Shown: positions 1 through 6,940, counted from the first letter of the stretch. The stretch: DNA of 9,887 nt from an uncultured Lachnospiraceae bacterium (GCA_910588595.1 CAJUQU010000138.1:1-9887), one strand, 5' to 3'. Program-made: numbers and translations. The notes: generated by a model not told the origin, from the sequence alone.

Positions 1-1
1 G

Positions 2-55
2 CTGCTGGAGCAGCAGGCACAACAGCAGCTGTTGGAACAGCAGGCACAACAGCAG
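2..55 (+). repeat. Tandem duplication of a 27-base unit
   Basis: Bases 2-28 and 29-55 are two head-to-tail copies of a 27-base unit with two mismatches. Each copy encodes LLEQQAQQQ. Further CAG codons follow to base 61. The array may extend to the left of the window. Confidence 0.85.
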
Positions 56-67
56 CAGCAGCCTTGA
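2..67 (+). CDS. C-terminal end of an upstream gene, glutamine-rich tail (partial)
   Basis: The frame starting at base 2 is open to a TGA at 65-67 and encodes 21 residues made almost wholly of Leu, Gln, Glu and Ala, ending QQQQQP. It contains two copies of LLEQQAQQQ. The copies differ at only two bases and both changes are silent (CTG/TTG for Leu, GAG/GAA for Glu), which supports this frame as the coded one. The rest of the gene lies outside the window, so no function can be given. A Gln-rich end like this would be a flexible or coiled-coil tail. The next gene starts 67 bases after the stop, with no clear terminator between them. Confidence 0.5.
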   Translation: MLEQQAQQQLLEQQAQQQQQP

Positions 68-134
68 TGGAGCGATGCAGGTCAGCGGCGAGAAAGCTTT
101 GCGCGGTACTCAAAAGAGACAAAGGGGATTTGTG

Positions 135-1283
135 ATGAATTGCGGGAAATTGACAGAGAGCATATATGAGCGCTCCGTTGTGAAAGTAGTGAAGACAGAT
201 TCAACTGAAAACAGGAAATTTTATGATGGCGCAGGACTGGGGGCAGACTGCGCCATCTTGGCGGCAGGGGAGGATCGTGCAGGGATCGTGTCTGGTCAGG
301 CGCTGGCGTCCGGCACCGACCAGAAGGTTCTCGTGAGGGCATACATGGCAGCCGTGAACCATATGTTAGTCTGCAGTCAGCATAAATCTTTGTCAGGCTT
401 GCAGACTGCACATGCGGACATCACGGTTATGATACCGGAAAAACTGCGCGAGATAAAGCTGCGCGGCATGATCGAGGCGGTGTCCGCTCAGGCGGAGGAG
501 ACAGGCGTGCCGATCTCGAGCTGCAATGTACAGGTGCTTGGGGCTGTCGCAGAACCAATTGCGTCCTGTGTGGCTGGTGCTGGTGTGGACGATCGGTGCA
601 TGAGGGATCTGTTCCCCCTGAAAAAGAAAGCGCTTGCGGACAGGGAGATCGTGATGACAAAGTGGATCGGTCTCGAGGGAACAGCGGTGATCGCGCAGGA
701 AAGCCGTGAGCGCCTGCGAGGCAGGTATCCGGCTGACATCGTGGAGGAAGCGGCAGAATTTTACAGATACCTATCTGTTGTTCCGGAGGCGGCTACCGCC
801 GTTAAGTCCGGCGCAGGTTATCTGCATGTCGTGCGCGAGGGCGGTGTGTTTGGCGGCCTTTGGGAGCTGGCAGCGGCAAACGGCGTTGGACTGGTCGTAG
901 ACTTAAAGCGCATACCGGTGAGACAGGAGACGATAGAGGTATGTGAATATTTTGATCTCAATCCCTATGAACTGCTGGCGGGCGGAAGTCTGCTGATCGT
1001 GACTTCAAACGGCGGGGAACTGGTACATGAGCTTGAAAAGACAGGCGTGCCAGCTGCGGTGATCGGACGCACGACGCAAGGGAATGACCGCATCGTATGT
1101 CACGGGGAGGAGTCGCGTTTTCTGGAACCGTCCTGCAGTGATCAGATATATACTTATAAAAAGAAAACGGAGGAGTTTTACAATGAGAGAACAGATATTA
1201 TCAATCATAGAAAAGAACAGCAGGATCGACCTGCACGAGCTTGCAGTGATCCTGGGCATGGAGGAGACGGATGTCATCAATGA
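135..1283 (+). CDS. AIR synthase-related protein (PurM/HypE/ThiL-like ATP-binding fold)
   Basis: This 382-residue protein belongs to the AIR-synthase-like superfamily (PurM, HypE, ThiL, SelD), which bind ATP and act on small molecules or proteins. I chose ATG 135 because AAAGGGGA (121-128) sits at Shine-Dalgarno distance; the frame is open further upstream to an ATG at 75. The N-terminal half has a GADCAIL segment (36-42) comparable to the GDDAAV motif of the family. The C-terminal half has HVVREGGVFGGLWELA (231-246), comparable to the family's HDPTxGG glycine-rich loop but lacking its Asp. It then has GVGLVVDLKRIPV (250-262) and a C-terminal GGSLLIV strand. The HypE-type C-terminal cysteine is absent and no hydrogenase genes are nearby, so it is not a true HypE. 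Its substrate is unknown. Residues after about 340 look out of character, and residues 350-382 are encoded within the next gene. Confidence 0.8.
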   Translation: MNCGKLTESIYERSVVKVVKTDSTENRKFYDGAGLGADCAILAAGEDRAGIVSGQALASGTDQKVLVRAYMAAVNHMLVCSQHKSLSGLQTAHADITVMIPEKLREIKLRGMIEAVSAQAEETGVPISSCNVQVLGAVAEPIASCVAGAGVDDRCMRDLFPLKKKALADREIVMTKWIGLEGTAVIAQESRERLRGRYPADIVEEAAEFYRYLSVVPEAATAVKSGAGYLHVVREGGVFGGLWELAAANGVGLVVDLKRIPVRQETIEVCEYFDLNPYELLAGGSLLIVTSNGGELVHELEKTGVPAAVIGRTTQGNDRIVCHGEESRFLEPSCSDQIYTYKKKTEEFYNERTDIINHRKEQQDRPARACSDPGHGGDGCHQ

Positions 1284-1665
1284 GATGGAACAGATGGAAA
1301 AAGAGGGGATCATCTGCGGATACCACACGCTGATCGACTGGGAAAAAACCTCGGTGGAGAAGGTCAGCGCGCTGATCGAGGTGCGCGTGACGCCGCAGCG
1401 CGGAAAGGGATTTGACAGTATTGCGGAGCGCATTTACAAGTACCCTGAAGTGCATGCGGTGTATCTGATCTCGGGCGGATATGATCTGCTGGTAAGCCTG
1501 GAGGGAAAGACGCTCAAGGAGGTTTCCAATTTTGTGTCAGATAAGCTCTCCACGCTGGATACGGTCATCAGCACGGCGACTCACTTTATCCTGAAAAAGT
1601 ACAAGGATCACGGCACGATCCTCGGGAAGAAAGAGTCTGATGAAAGGATGCAGGTGACGCCATGA
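1183..1665 (+). CDS. Lrp/AsnC family transcriptional regulator
   Basis: This 160-residue protein has the Lrp/AsnC (feast-famine) layout. An N-terminal winged helix-turn-helix spans about 1-55 (NSRIDLHELAVILGMEETDV, then EMEKEGIICGY). A RAM effector-binding domain spans about 62-140, with the typical SGGYDLLV loop at 97-104. Such proteins form dimers to octamers that bind DNA in response to an amino acid. ATG 1183 follows a strong AACGGAGGAG Shine-Dalgarno (1166-1175); the open frame extends 33 codons upstream, but those lack a ribosome site and are unlike the family. It starts inside the 3' end of the PurM-like gene and ends in an ATGA overlap with the aminotransferase, so the three are probably one operon. 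It plausibly senses an amino acid handled by the aminotransferase, which is inference. The first helix-turn-helix helix is somewhat short. Confidence 0.9.
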   Translation: MREQILSIIEKNSRIDLHELAVILGMEETDVINEMEQMEKEGIICGYHTLIDWEKTSVEKVSALIEVRVTPQRGKGFDSIAERIYKYPEVHAVYLISGGYDLLVSLEGKTLKEVSNFVSDKLSTLDTVISTATHFILKKYKDHGTILGKKESDERMQVTP

Positions 1666-2837
1666 GAAATCCATTATCCAATACGATCGTTACGATTAAG
1701 CCGTCAGGGATCCGCAAATACTTTGATATCGTGAGTGAGATGAACGATCCCGATGTGATCTCACTCGGCGTCGGCGAGCCCGACTTTGAGACGCCGTGGC
1801 ATATCAGGGATGAGGGGATCTACTCGCTCGAGAAGGGACGCACATTTTATACGGCAAATGCAGGTTTGCTGGAGCTCCGCGAGGAGATCAACCGATATCT
1901 GAACAGACGTTTTGATCTAAACTATGACCCGAAGGACGGGATCCTGGTGACTGTCGGCGGTTCGGAGGCGATCGACATCGCCCTGCGCGCCATGGTGGAT
2001 CCTGGAGACGAGGTCATCATACCCCAGCCAAGTTACGTCTCCTATGAGCCCTGCGCGGTTCTGGCAGGGGCTAAGCCGGTCATCATCGAATTGAAGAATG
2101 AGAACCAGTTCCGGCTGACGGCAGCGGAGCTGGAGGCTGCGGTGACGGAACGGACAAAGGTGCTGATCCTGCCTTTTCCGAACAATCCGACGGGTGCAGT
2201 CATGGAGCGCAAAGATCTGGAGGAGATCGCGGAGGTGATCGAGCGGCATGATCTGTTTGTGCTCTCTGATGAGATCTATGCGGAGCTGTGCTACACGGAT
2301 AAGCATGTGTCCATTGCCAATATCCCGGGAATGTGGGAGCGGACGATCCTGATCAACGGTTTCTCGAAATCCTATGCGATGACAGGGTGGCGGCTCGGCT
2401 ACGCGTGCGGACCCAAAGCGATCATCGAACAGATGTACAAGATCCACCAGTTCTGCATCATGTGTGCGCCGACAACATCGCAGTATGCGGCGATCGATGC
2501 GCTCAGAAACGGCGACAGCGATGTGCAGATGATGCGCGATTCGTACAATCAGAGGCGCCGTTATCTGGTAAATGCCTTTCAGGAGATGGGGCTGGAGTGC
2601 TTTGAGCCGTTTGGCGCATTTTACATATTCCCATGTGTCAAACAGTTTGGCATGACGAGTGACGAGTTTGCATCAAGGCTTCTGCACGAGGAAAAGCTTG
2701 CGGTCGTGCCCGGAAATGCTTTCGGAGACAGCGGCGAGGGATTTCTGCGGATCTCCTATGCGTACTCGCTCGAGAATCTCAAGAAGGCGATCGCAAGGCT
2801 CGAGCGTTTTGTCAGCAGGCTGAAACAGACTGTGTAA
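1662..2837 (+). CDS. PLP-dependent class I/II aminotransferase (AspC/PatA-like)
   Basis: This 391-residue fold-type I aminotransferase moves an amino group between an amino acid and a 2-oxo acid using pyridoxal phosphate in the cytoplasm. All landmarks are present: GVGEPDF (36-42), the NNPTG loop (174-178), SDEIYAEL (202-209) with Asp203 and Tyr206 at cofactor-contacting positions, the Schiff-base lysine Lys236 within GFSKSYAMTGWRLGY, and Arg363 in FLRISYA for the substrate carboxylate. Length is normal for the aspartate/aromatic subgroup. The start ATG overlaps the regulator's stop as ATGA, with AGGTGA (1652-1657) as ribosome site, which indicates translational coupling. Substrate specificity cannot be read from sequence alone. 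Aspartate, aromatic amino acids and N-succinyl- or N-acetyl-diaminopimelate are all possible. The adjacent Lrp-type gene suggests amino-acid-responsive control. Confidence 0.93.
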   Translation: MRNPLSNTIVTIKPSGIRKYFDIVSEMNDPDVISLGVGEPDFETPWHIRDEGIYSLEKGRTFYTANAGLLELREEINRYLNRRFDLNYDPKDGILVTVGGSEAIDIALRAMVDPGDEVIIPQPSYVSYEPCAVLAGAKPVIIELKNENQFRLTAAELEAAVTERTKVLILPFPNNPTGAVMERKDLEEIAEVIERHDLFVLSDEIYAELCYTDKHVSIANIPGMWERTILINGFSKSYAMTGWRLGYACGPKAIIEQMYKIHQFCIMCAPTTSQYAAIDALRNGDSDVQMMRDSYNQRRRYLVNAFQEMGLECFEPFGAFYIFPCVKQFGMTSDEFASRLLHEEKLAVVPGNAFGDSGEGFLRISYAYSLENLKKAIARLERFVSRLKQTV

Positions 2838-2856
2838 CTGACTGTCATGAGATCGA

Positions 2857-2880
2857 TGGGGCAGGGCATTCCCTGCCTCA
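2857..2880 (+). promoter_or_regulatory. GC-rich intergenic hairpin just upstream of the trmL ribosome site
   Basis: Bases 2857-2866 pair with 2871-2880 in a 10-bp stem with one G-U pair and a CATT tetraloop. The inner seven pairs, GGCAGGG/CCCTGCC, are perfect. There is no T-run after it, so it is not a typical intrinsic terminator. It ends two bases before the trmL Shine-Dalgarno (2883-2889) and could affect initiation or stabilise the 3' end of the aminotransferase message. The structure is seen in the sequence; its role is inference. Confidence 0.5.
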
Positions 2881-2898
2881 CCGGGGGAGTAGATATAG

Positions 2899-3405
2899 AT
2901 GAATATAGTACTGCATCAGCCGGAGATCCCGGCAAATACTGGAAATATCGGCAGGACGTGTGTCGCGACAGGAACAGTGCTTCATATGATCGAGCCGCTG
3001 GGGTTCCGCCTGACGGGAAAGGAGCTCCGGAGGGCGGGCATGGACTACTGGGAGCGCCTCGACGTGCGGCGCTACATAAACTACGAGGAATTTGTGCAGA
3101 AGTGCCTGGCACCGAACCCGGGGGCGAGACTCTGGCTTGCGACGACCAAGGCAAAGAAGGTGTACACACAGGCACAGTTTGGTGCGGATGATTTTATCAT
3201 GTTTGGCAGGGAGAGTGCCGGGATCCCTGAGGAGATCCTGATGGACCACGCGGATACCTGCATTCGGATCCCCATGCTGGACAGCATCAGAAGCCTGAAT
3301 CTTGCAAACAGTGTCAGCATCGTGCTCTACGAGGCGCTGAGGCAGCTTGACTTCGCGGGACTGCAGATGCAGGGCGCCCTGCATCACGGGCAATGGAAAG
3401 AATAA
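2899..3405 (+). CDS. trmL: tRNA (cytidine(34)-2'-O)-methyltransferase TrmL (SPOUT family)
   Basis: This 168-residue SPOUT methyltransferase is of the TrmL/YibK type. The family methylates the 2'-OH of the wobble nucleotide (C/U 34) in leucine tRNAs using S-adenosylmethionine, acting as a homodimer in the cytoplasm. The diagnostic motifs are present: HQPEIPANTGNIGRT (6-20), IEPLGF (31-36), the knot-forming FGRESAGIPEE (102-112), and IRIPM followed by RSLNLANSVSIVLYEALRQ (131-149). Length is usual for the family. ATG 2899 is preceded by GGGGGAG (2883-2889). It stands 61 bases after the aminotransferase, with a hairpin between them, and could be read from the same promoter. No promoter of its own is evident. 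The last codons carry a perfect palindrome at 3366-3385. Confidence 0.95.
   Translation: MNIVLHQPEIPANTGNIGRTCVATGTVLHMIEPLGFRLTGKELRRAGMDYWERLDVRRYINYEEFVQKCLAPNPGARLWLATTKAKKVYTQAQFGADDFIMFGRESAGIPEEILMDHADTCIRIPMLDSIRSLNLANSVSIVLYEALRQLDFAGLQMQGALHHGQWKE
3366..3385. repeat. Perfect 20-base palindrome in the 3' end of trmL
   Basis: GATGCAGGGC followed at once by its exact reverse complement GCCCTGCATC. In RNA it would fold to an 8-bp stem with a GCGC loop. It lies 17 bases before the trmL stop codon and has no T-run after it. Its core, GCAGGGC/GCCCTGC, resembles the hairpin at 2857-2880 on the other side of trmL. Confidence 0.8.
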
Positions 3406-3421
3406 AAATCAAATCGACTCT

Positions 3422-3448
3422 TAAGTTTTTCTGAAAATATTCCGACAT
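3422..3448 (+). promoter_or_regulatory. Candidate sigma-28 (SigD/FliA) flagellar promoter
   Basis: TAAG (3422-3425), 15 bases, then TCCGACAT (3441-3448). The known sigma-28/SigD consensus is TAAA, 15 bases, GCCGATAT or GCCGATAA. The match is 3 of 4 at -35 and 6 of 8 at -10 (SigD form) with ideal spacing. It lies in the 142-base gap after trmL and points into the flagellar block. Initiation would be expected near base 3455, giving a leader of roughly 100 bases. Confidence 0.6.
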
Positions 3449-3462
3449 ATACTACAAGAGAA

Positions 3463-3519
3463 ATGTCTGGGTTATGGTGCCCCCAACACACTGTAAGACA
3501 GCGGGGCTCCGGCAGACAT
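3463..3519 (+). promoter_or_regulatory. Structured 5' leader (long nested hairpin)
   Basis: The predicted leader folds as one nested stem. The outer 7-bp stem is ATGTCTG (3463-3469) with CAGACAT (3513-3519). The middle stem is GGTGCCCC (3476-3483) with GGGGCTCC (3503-3510), having one T-T mismatch. The apical hairpin is CTGT (3491-3494) with ACAG (3498-3501) around an AAG loop. No T-run follows, so it is not a classical terminator. It may stabilise the transcript, bind a protein, or act as a regulatory leader. I could not assign it to a known riboswitch class. Confidence 0.55.
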
Positions 3520-3530
3520 ACATATTAAAG

Positions 3531-3548
3531 ACGGGAAAGAGCAGGGAA
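3531..3548 (+). promoter_or_regulatory. Ribosome-binding region with two GGGA motifs
   Basis: ACGGGAAAGAGCAGGGAA holds the ribosome site of the large flagellar gene. AGGGA (3543-3547) is too close to ATG 3548 but well placed for ATG 3554, which decides the start. GCAGGGAATGT also resembles the CsrA consensus (ACARGGAUG core) with one extra base, and a second GGGA lies just upstream. A CsrA role is only inferred. Confidence 0.4.
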
Positions 3549-3553
3549 TGTGT

Positions 3554-6500
3554 ATGAATATTACGGTAGATACGCAGTATTCCGCCTCTGTACCAGTCAA
3601 CACCGAATCAACTACAACTACATACAAACCAGCCGCACAGGGGACAGGAACTGTTGCCAGGAGCGGTTACACACTGGACATCGCTGATAAAGTTATGGAT
3701 AACGAAGCATACGGAGGTCATGGAATGACCGCTGAAGAGATTATGCAGCAGGCAGCTAATTCAAATGCTCAATCCAAGAAAGACTTTATGATAGTGATGT
3801 CCAGCTGCGTTTCGGGGGAAGATCTTCAGAAGATGCAGGAGGAAGGGTTTCGTCCTGGAAGCGTTGATGTGGAGACTTATGTGACGATTGTAGACAGGAT
3901 CAAGGTGACGCTGGCAAAGGCAGGAGTCGAGGTTGAAGGATACAATGACGATCTTGATCTGGCTACGATCGAGCAGATCGTAGGCAGCAGGACAAATGCG
4001 GGCACGCTCGTGAATGAGCTTGTGGGAAAGCTCTCGGACGCGCTGCAGGAAAGTGACATGCCTGTCACAAATGAGAATATCGCAGAGCTTGTCGGTGCTG
4101 TGATGGAAGCGTCGGGCATCGGGGAACTCTCTGACGATGCCATAAAATATCTGATCGTGAACGGCAAGGCGCCCACGATAGAGAACATTTACAAGGCACA
4201 GTACTCGAGCACGGAAAATGTGCGCCAGTCCCAGGGCTATTACAGTGAGGGGCAGGGCAATTATGGTAAATATTACGCAAAGAAGGCAGACAGCATCAAC
4301 TGGGAGAATCTGGAGAGCCGCATAGATTCTGTCGTGAAAGAGGCAGGGCTGGACACGGATGCCGCGGCGTTTGAGAATGCCAGATGGCTTGTCGAGGCGG
4401 GGATTGAGCTGAATGCAGACAATCTCATGAAGGTTACGGAGCTGAGGAATCTGACGCTTCCGATGGACCAAAACGCGATCGCCGATATCTGTGTCAAGGC
4501 AATGGAAAACGGCAAGGCGCCGACAAAGGCTGACATGAGGGGCGAGCGCTCTATCGCAGAACAGGCGCACGAGATCGCAGAGCAGGTAGGAAAACTTTCC
4601 GGACAGATCTCCGATGAGGCGGTCCACAAGGTAGCCGAGTCGGGAAAAGAGATGAATATCAAAAATCTGGCAGAGGCACAGGAACAGATCGAGAAACAGC
4701 AGGTATCTGCGCCAAAGCCGGAGGATCAGGGAGATCGTGTCTCCGGAAGAGAAGCGGCTACAGCAGCCGATATCGATACAGATGAAACAAACGTCAGTGA
4801 AGCGACGGATGCCGCAGCTTTGAAGGAAGTGCAGGCAAGGCGCCAGTTGGAGGAGATCCGTCTCATGATGACGGAGGAGGCAAACAGACATCTTCTCAAA
4901 GCGGGGATTTCTGTGGATACAACCGAGCTCTCCAAGCTTGTGGAAGCACTGCGGGCTGTGGAAGAGCGCATTAATGCGGTACTCTTTCAGGGAGCGGACG
5001 CGGAGGAGAACACAGAGCGCGCGCTGCTGTACGAAGAGACGCTGACCAGGACAAAAGAACTGGCGGGAATGCCGGCGGCAGTGATCGGGAAGATTCTTTC
5101 GAAGGTCTCTCAGAGCACGCTCCTCCACATACACGAGGCAGGCAGGGAGCTCCAGGATCAGCTGGAAAACCAGTTGAACCAGCAGGGGGATAACAAGAAT
5201 CCGAGTCACAAAAAAGCCTCAGAGGCATACGAGACACTGATGACGGAGCCGCGCAGGGATCTGGGCGACAAGATCAGCAAGGCTTTTCGCAATATCGACG
5301 ATATTCTTACGGATCTGGGATTGGAGACGAATGAGTCAAACAGGCGCGCGATCAGGATCCTTGGCTACAACCGCATGGAGATCGATGAGGACAATATCAA
5401 TGCTGTCAAGGAAGCGGACCGTCAGGTTACAGGAGTGATCGGCAGGATGACACCGGCGACGACGCTTCAGATGATACGCGAGCAGAAAAACCCGCTCGAG
5501 ATGACGATGGAAGAGCTGGAAGCGTATCTGGACGCACAGGACACAGATCCCGTGCAGGATGCGGAAAAATATTCGAAATTCCTGCAGCGGCTTGACAGAA
5601 GCGGCGGTATCAACGCCGAGGAGCGGGAAGCATATATTGGCATATACAGGATGTTCCGCCAGATCGAAAAATCAGACGGTGCGGTGATCGGAAGCCTTGT
5701 GGCGGCGGGCGCTCAGATGAATTTCAAGAATATGCTGTCGGCGGTGCGGACAGCGGCGGACAAAAATATGGACGTGCGCGTGGATGACGGATTCGGTGGA
5801 TTAGAGGAGCTGATCACGAAGGGCAAGGCGATCGATGCGCAGATCAACGCGGGATATCATGATCCGGCAAACGGCGAGTCAGCAAGACAGGAAGCGGGAT
5901 CCGACACAGCCAGACAGGAAAAATACTATGCACGGCTTTCCGGAGAGATCAACGATGAGCTTGCGGCAAAGACAGATTTTGCGAAGCTCGATCCGTCGGA
6001 TATCACTGCGGAGACAACGATCGAAGCGTTTGCTGACACGGTGAAGACGGCGCGGGCAACAGAGGACAGCAGGCAGGCAGAGCAGGAGAAAGCAAAGGAC
6101 CTGAAAAGTTTCAGAAATGATATGCACGAGGTGGAGCAGATCGATGAGCAGATCATCGAGGCGCTGATCGACTATGGTCAGAACATCAGCATGGACAATG
6201 TGCAGGCGGCATCCACACTGATCTTTGAGCGCGGTTCACTGTTCAGGCAGATCATCCAGAGAAATACAGGGGATACAGAGGATGACGAAGCGGACGGGAC
6301 AGACACTGCGACAGATGATAGTGCAGTGCTGAGGCAGGCGGACAGCTTCGTTGATAATCTGACGGACGCAAAGAAGGCGGGTGTGTCCTATCAGGAGATC
6401 ATCAGCGAGGCAAACAAGGCTGTGGAGCAGATGATCTACACCGGGGATACGGCAAGTGCAAGGATTGATATAAAAGCTGCAAAGGCATTGTATAAAGGGC

Positions 6501-6940
6501 TTTCTCTCGCCGGGAACCTGGCAAGGGAAGAGAATTACGAGATCCCGATGAACATCAGGGGAGAGATCACATCGGTCAACCTCAAGATCTATCACAATGC
6601 ATCAAAGACCGGCAAAGTGGCAGTTACCATGGACACGCAGAGTCTCGGCAAAGTGGCGGCTGAGTTTGATGTGACGAACGACCGGATATCCGGAATGATC
6701 GTGTATGAAAATAAGGCACAGAAGACTGAGCTGGCACAGATAGAGGCTGCAGTCAGACAGGAATTTGGCAGTACCAGCGACAGAAAAATAAACGTCAGTT
6801 TGGTACATACACAGTCTGTTGATCTGAACAAATTTGGGCAGGACAGGGACGCAGGGAGTACAGCAGGACAGGAAAAGGTTTCCACCAGCGAACTGTATCA
6901 GACCGCAAAAGCTTTCCTGACAGTGTTAAAAGCAGTGTGA
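3554..6940 (+). CDS. Very large flagellar-locus protein: helical repeats plus FliK-like C-terminal domain (DUF6240-type)
   Basis: This 1128-residue protein has no signal peptide or membrane span and only two cysteines (85, 313). The N-terminus (1-40) is Ser/Thr-rich and probably disordered, like flagellar type III export substrates. The body is Ala/Glu/Asp-rich and helical, with a degenerate repeat: a helix, Gly, a short turn, Asn, then a second helix. Copies lie near 192-216, 273-300, 307-329, 352-376, 441-468, 594-623, 708-733 and 864-889. Residues about 993-1093 (IRGEITSVNLKIYH, then TMDTQSLGKVAAEFDV) show the strand pattern of the FliK hook-length-control C-terminal domain. A linker and a short helix (1111-1128) end it. 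I recognise it as like the DUF6240 proteins of Lachnospiraceae flagellar loci, from memory. ATG 3554 is preferred over ATG 3548 by ribosome-site spacing. Hook-length ruler, export factor or filament accessory roles are all inference. Confidence 0.8.
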   Translation: MNITVDTQYSASVPVNTESTTTTYKPAAQGTGTVARSGYTLDIADKVMDNEAYGGHGMTAEEIMQQAANSNAQSKKDFMIVMSSCVSGEDLQKMQEEGFRPGSVDVETYVTIVDRIKVTLAKAGVEVEGYNDDLDLATIEQIVGSRTNAGTLVNELVGKLSDALQESDMPVTNENIAELVGAVMEASGIGELSDDAIKYLIVNGKAPTIENIYKAQYSSTENVRQSQGYYSEGQGNYGKYYAKKADSINWENLESRIDSVVKEAGLDTDAAAFENARWLVEAGIELNADNLMKVTELRNLTLPMDQNAIADICVKAMENGKAPTKADMRGERSIAEQAHEIAEQVGKLSGQISDEAVHKVAESGKEMNIKNLAEAQEQIEKQQVSAPKPEDQGDRVSGREAATAADIDTDETNVSEATDAAALKEVQARRQLEEIRLMMTEEANRHLLKAGISVDTTELSKLVEALRAVEERINAVLFQGADAEENTERALLYEETLTRTKELAGMPAAVIGKILSKVSQSTLLHIHEAGRELQDQLENQLNQQGDNKNPSHKKASEAYETLMTEPRRDLGDKISKAFRNIDDILTDLGLETNESNRRAIRILGYNRMEIDEDNINAVKEADRQVTGVIGRMTPATTLQMIREQKNPLEMTMEELEAYLDAQDTDPVQDAEKYSKFLQRLDRSGGINAEEREAYIGIYRMFRQIEKSDGAVIGSLVAAGAQMNFKNMLSAVRTAADKNMDVRVDDGFGGLEELITKGKAIDAQINAGYHDPANGESARQEAGSDTARQEKYYARLSGEINDELAAKTDFAKLDPSDITAETTIEAFADTVKTARATEDSRQAEQEKAKDLKSFRNDMHEVEQIDEQIIEALIDYGQNISMDNVQAASTLIFERGSLFRQIIQRNTGDTEDDEADGTDTATDDSAVLRQADSFVDNLTDAKKAGVSYQEIISEANKAVEQMIYTGDTASARIDIKAAKALYKGLSLAGNLAREENYEIPMNIRGEITSVNLKIYHNASKTGKVAVTMDTQSLGKVAAEFDVTNDRISGMIVYENKAQKTELAQIEAAVRQEFGSTSDRKINVSLVHTQSVDLNKFGQDRDAGSTAGQEKVSTSELYQTAKAFLTVLKAV

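Noticed and set aside
2..61. CRISPR-like or simple CAG microsatellite array
   Set aside because: There are no spacers, and the repeat is codon-phased with silent changes only, so it is coding.
706..900. 64-residue + strand open frame within the PurM-like gene
   Set aside because: It is an alternative-frame shadow of a recognisable protein, with no ribosome site.
135..1283. Naming the PurM-fold protein HypE
   Set aside because: It lacks the C-terminal cysteine that HypE uses in cyanide-ligand synthesis, and no other hydrogenase maturation gene is in view.
3479..3519. Resemblance of AGCGGGGCTCCGG to the 3' part of the c-di-GMP-I (GEMM) riboswitch
   Set aside because: The conserved first-helix segments of GEMM are not present, and the element folds as a single nested hairpin.
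3761..5209. 482-residue open frame on the - strand under the large flagellar gene
   Set aside because: It is the antisense shadow of a strongly biased coding sequence. It is rich in Leu, Cys, Arg and His with no domain pattern, and the + strand protein has clear repeats.
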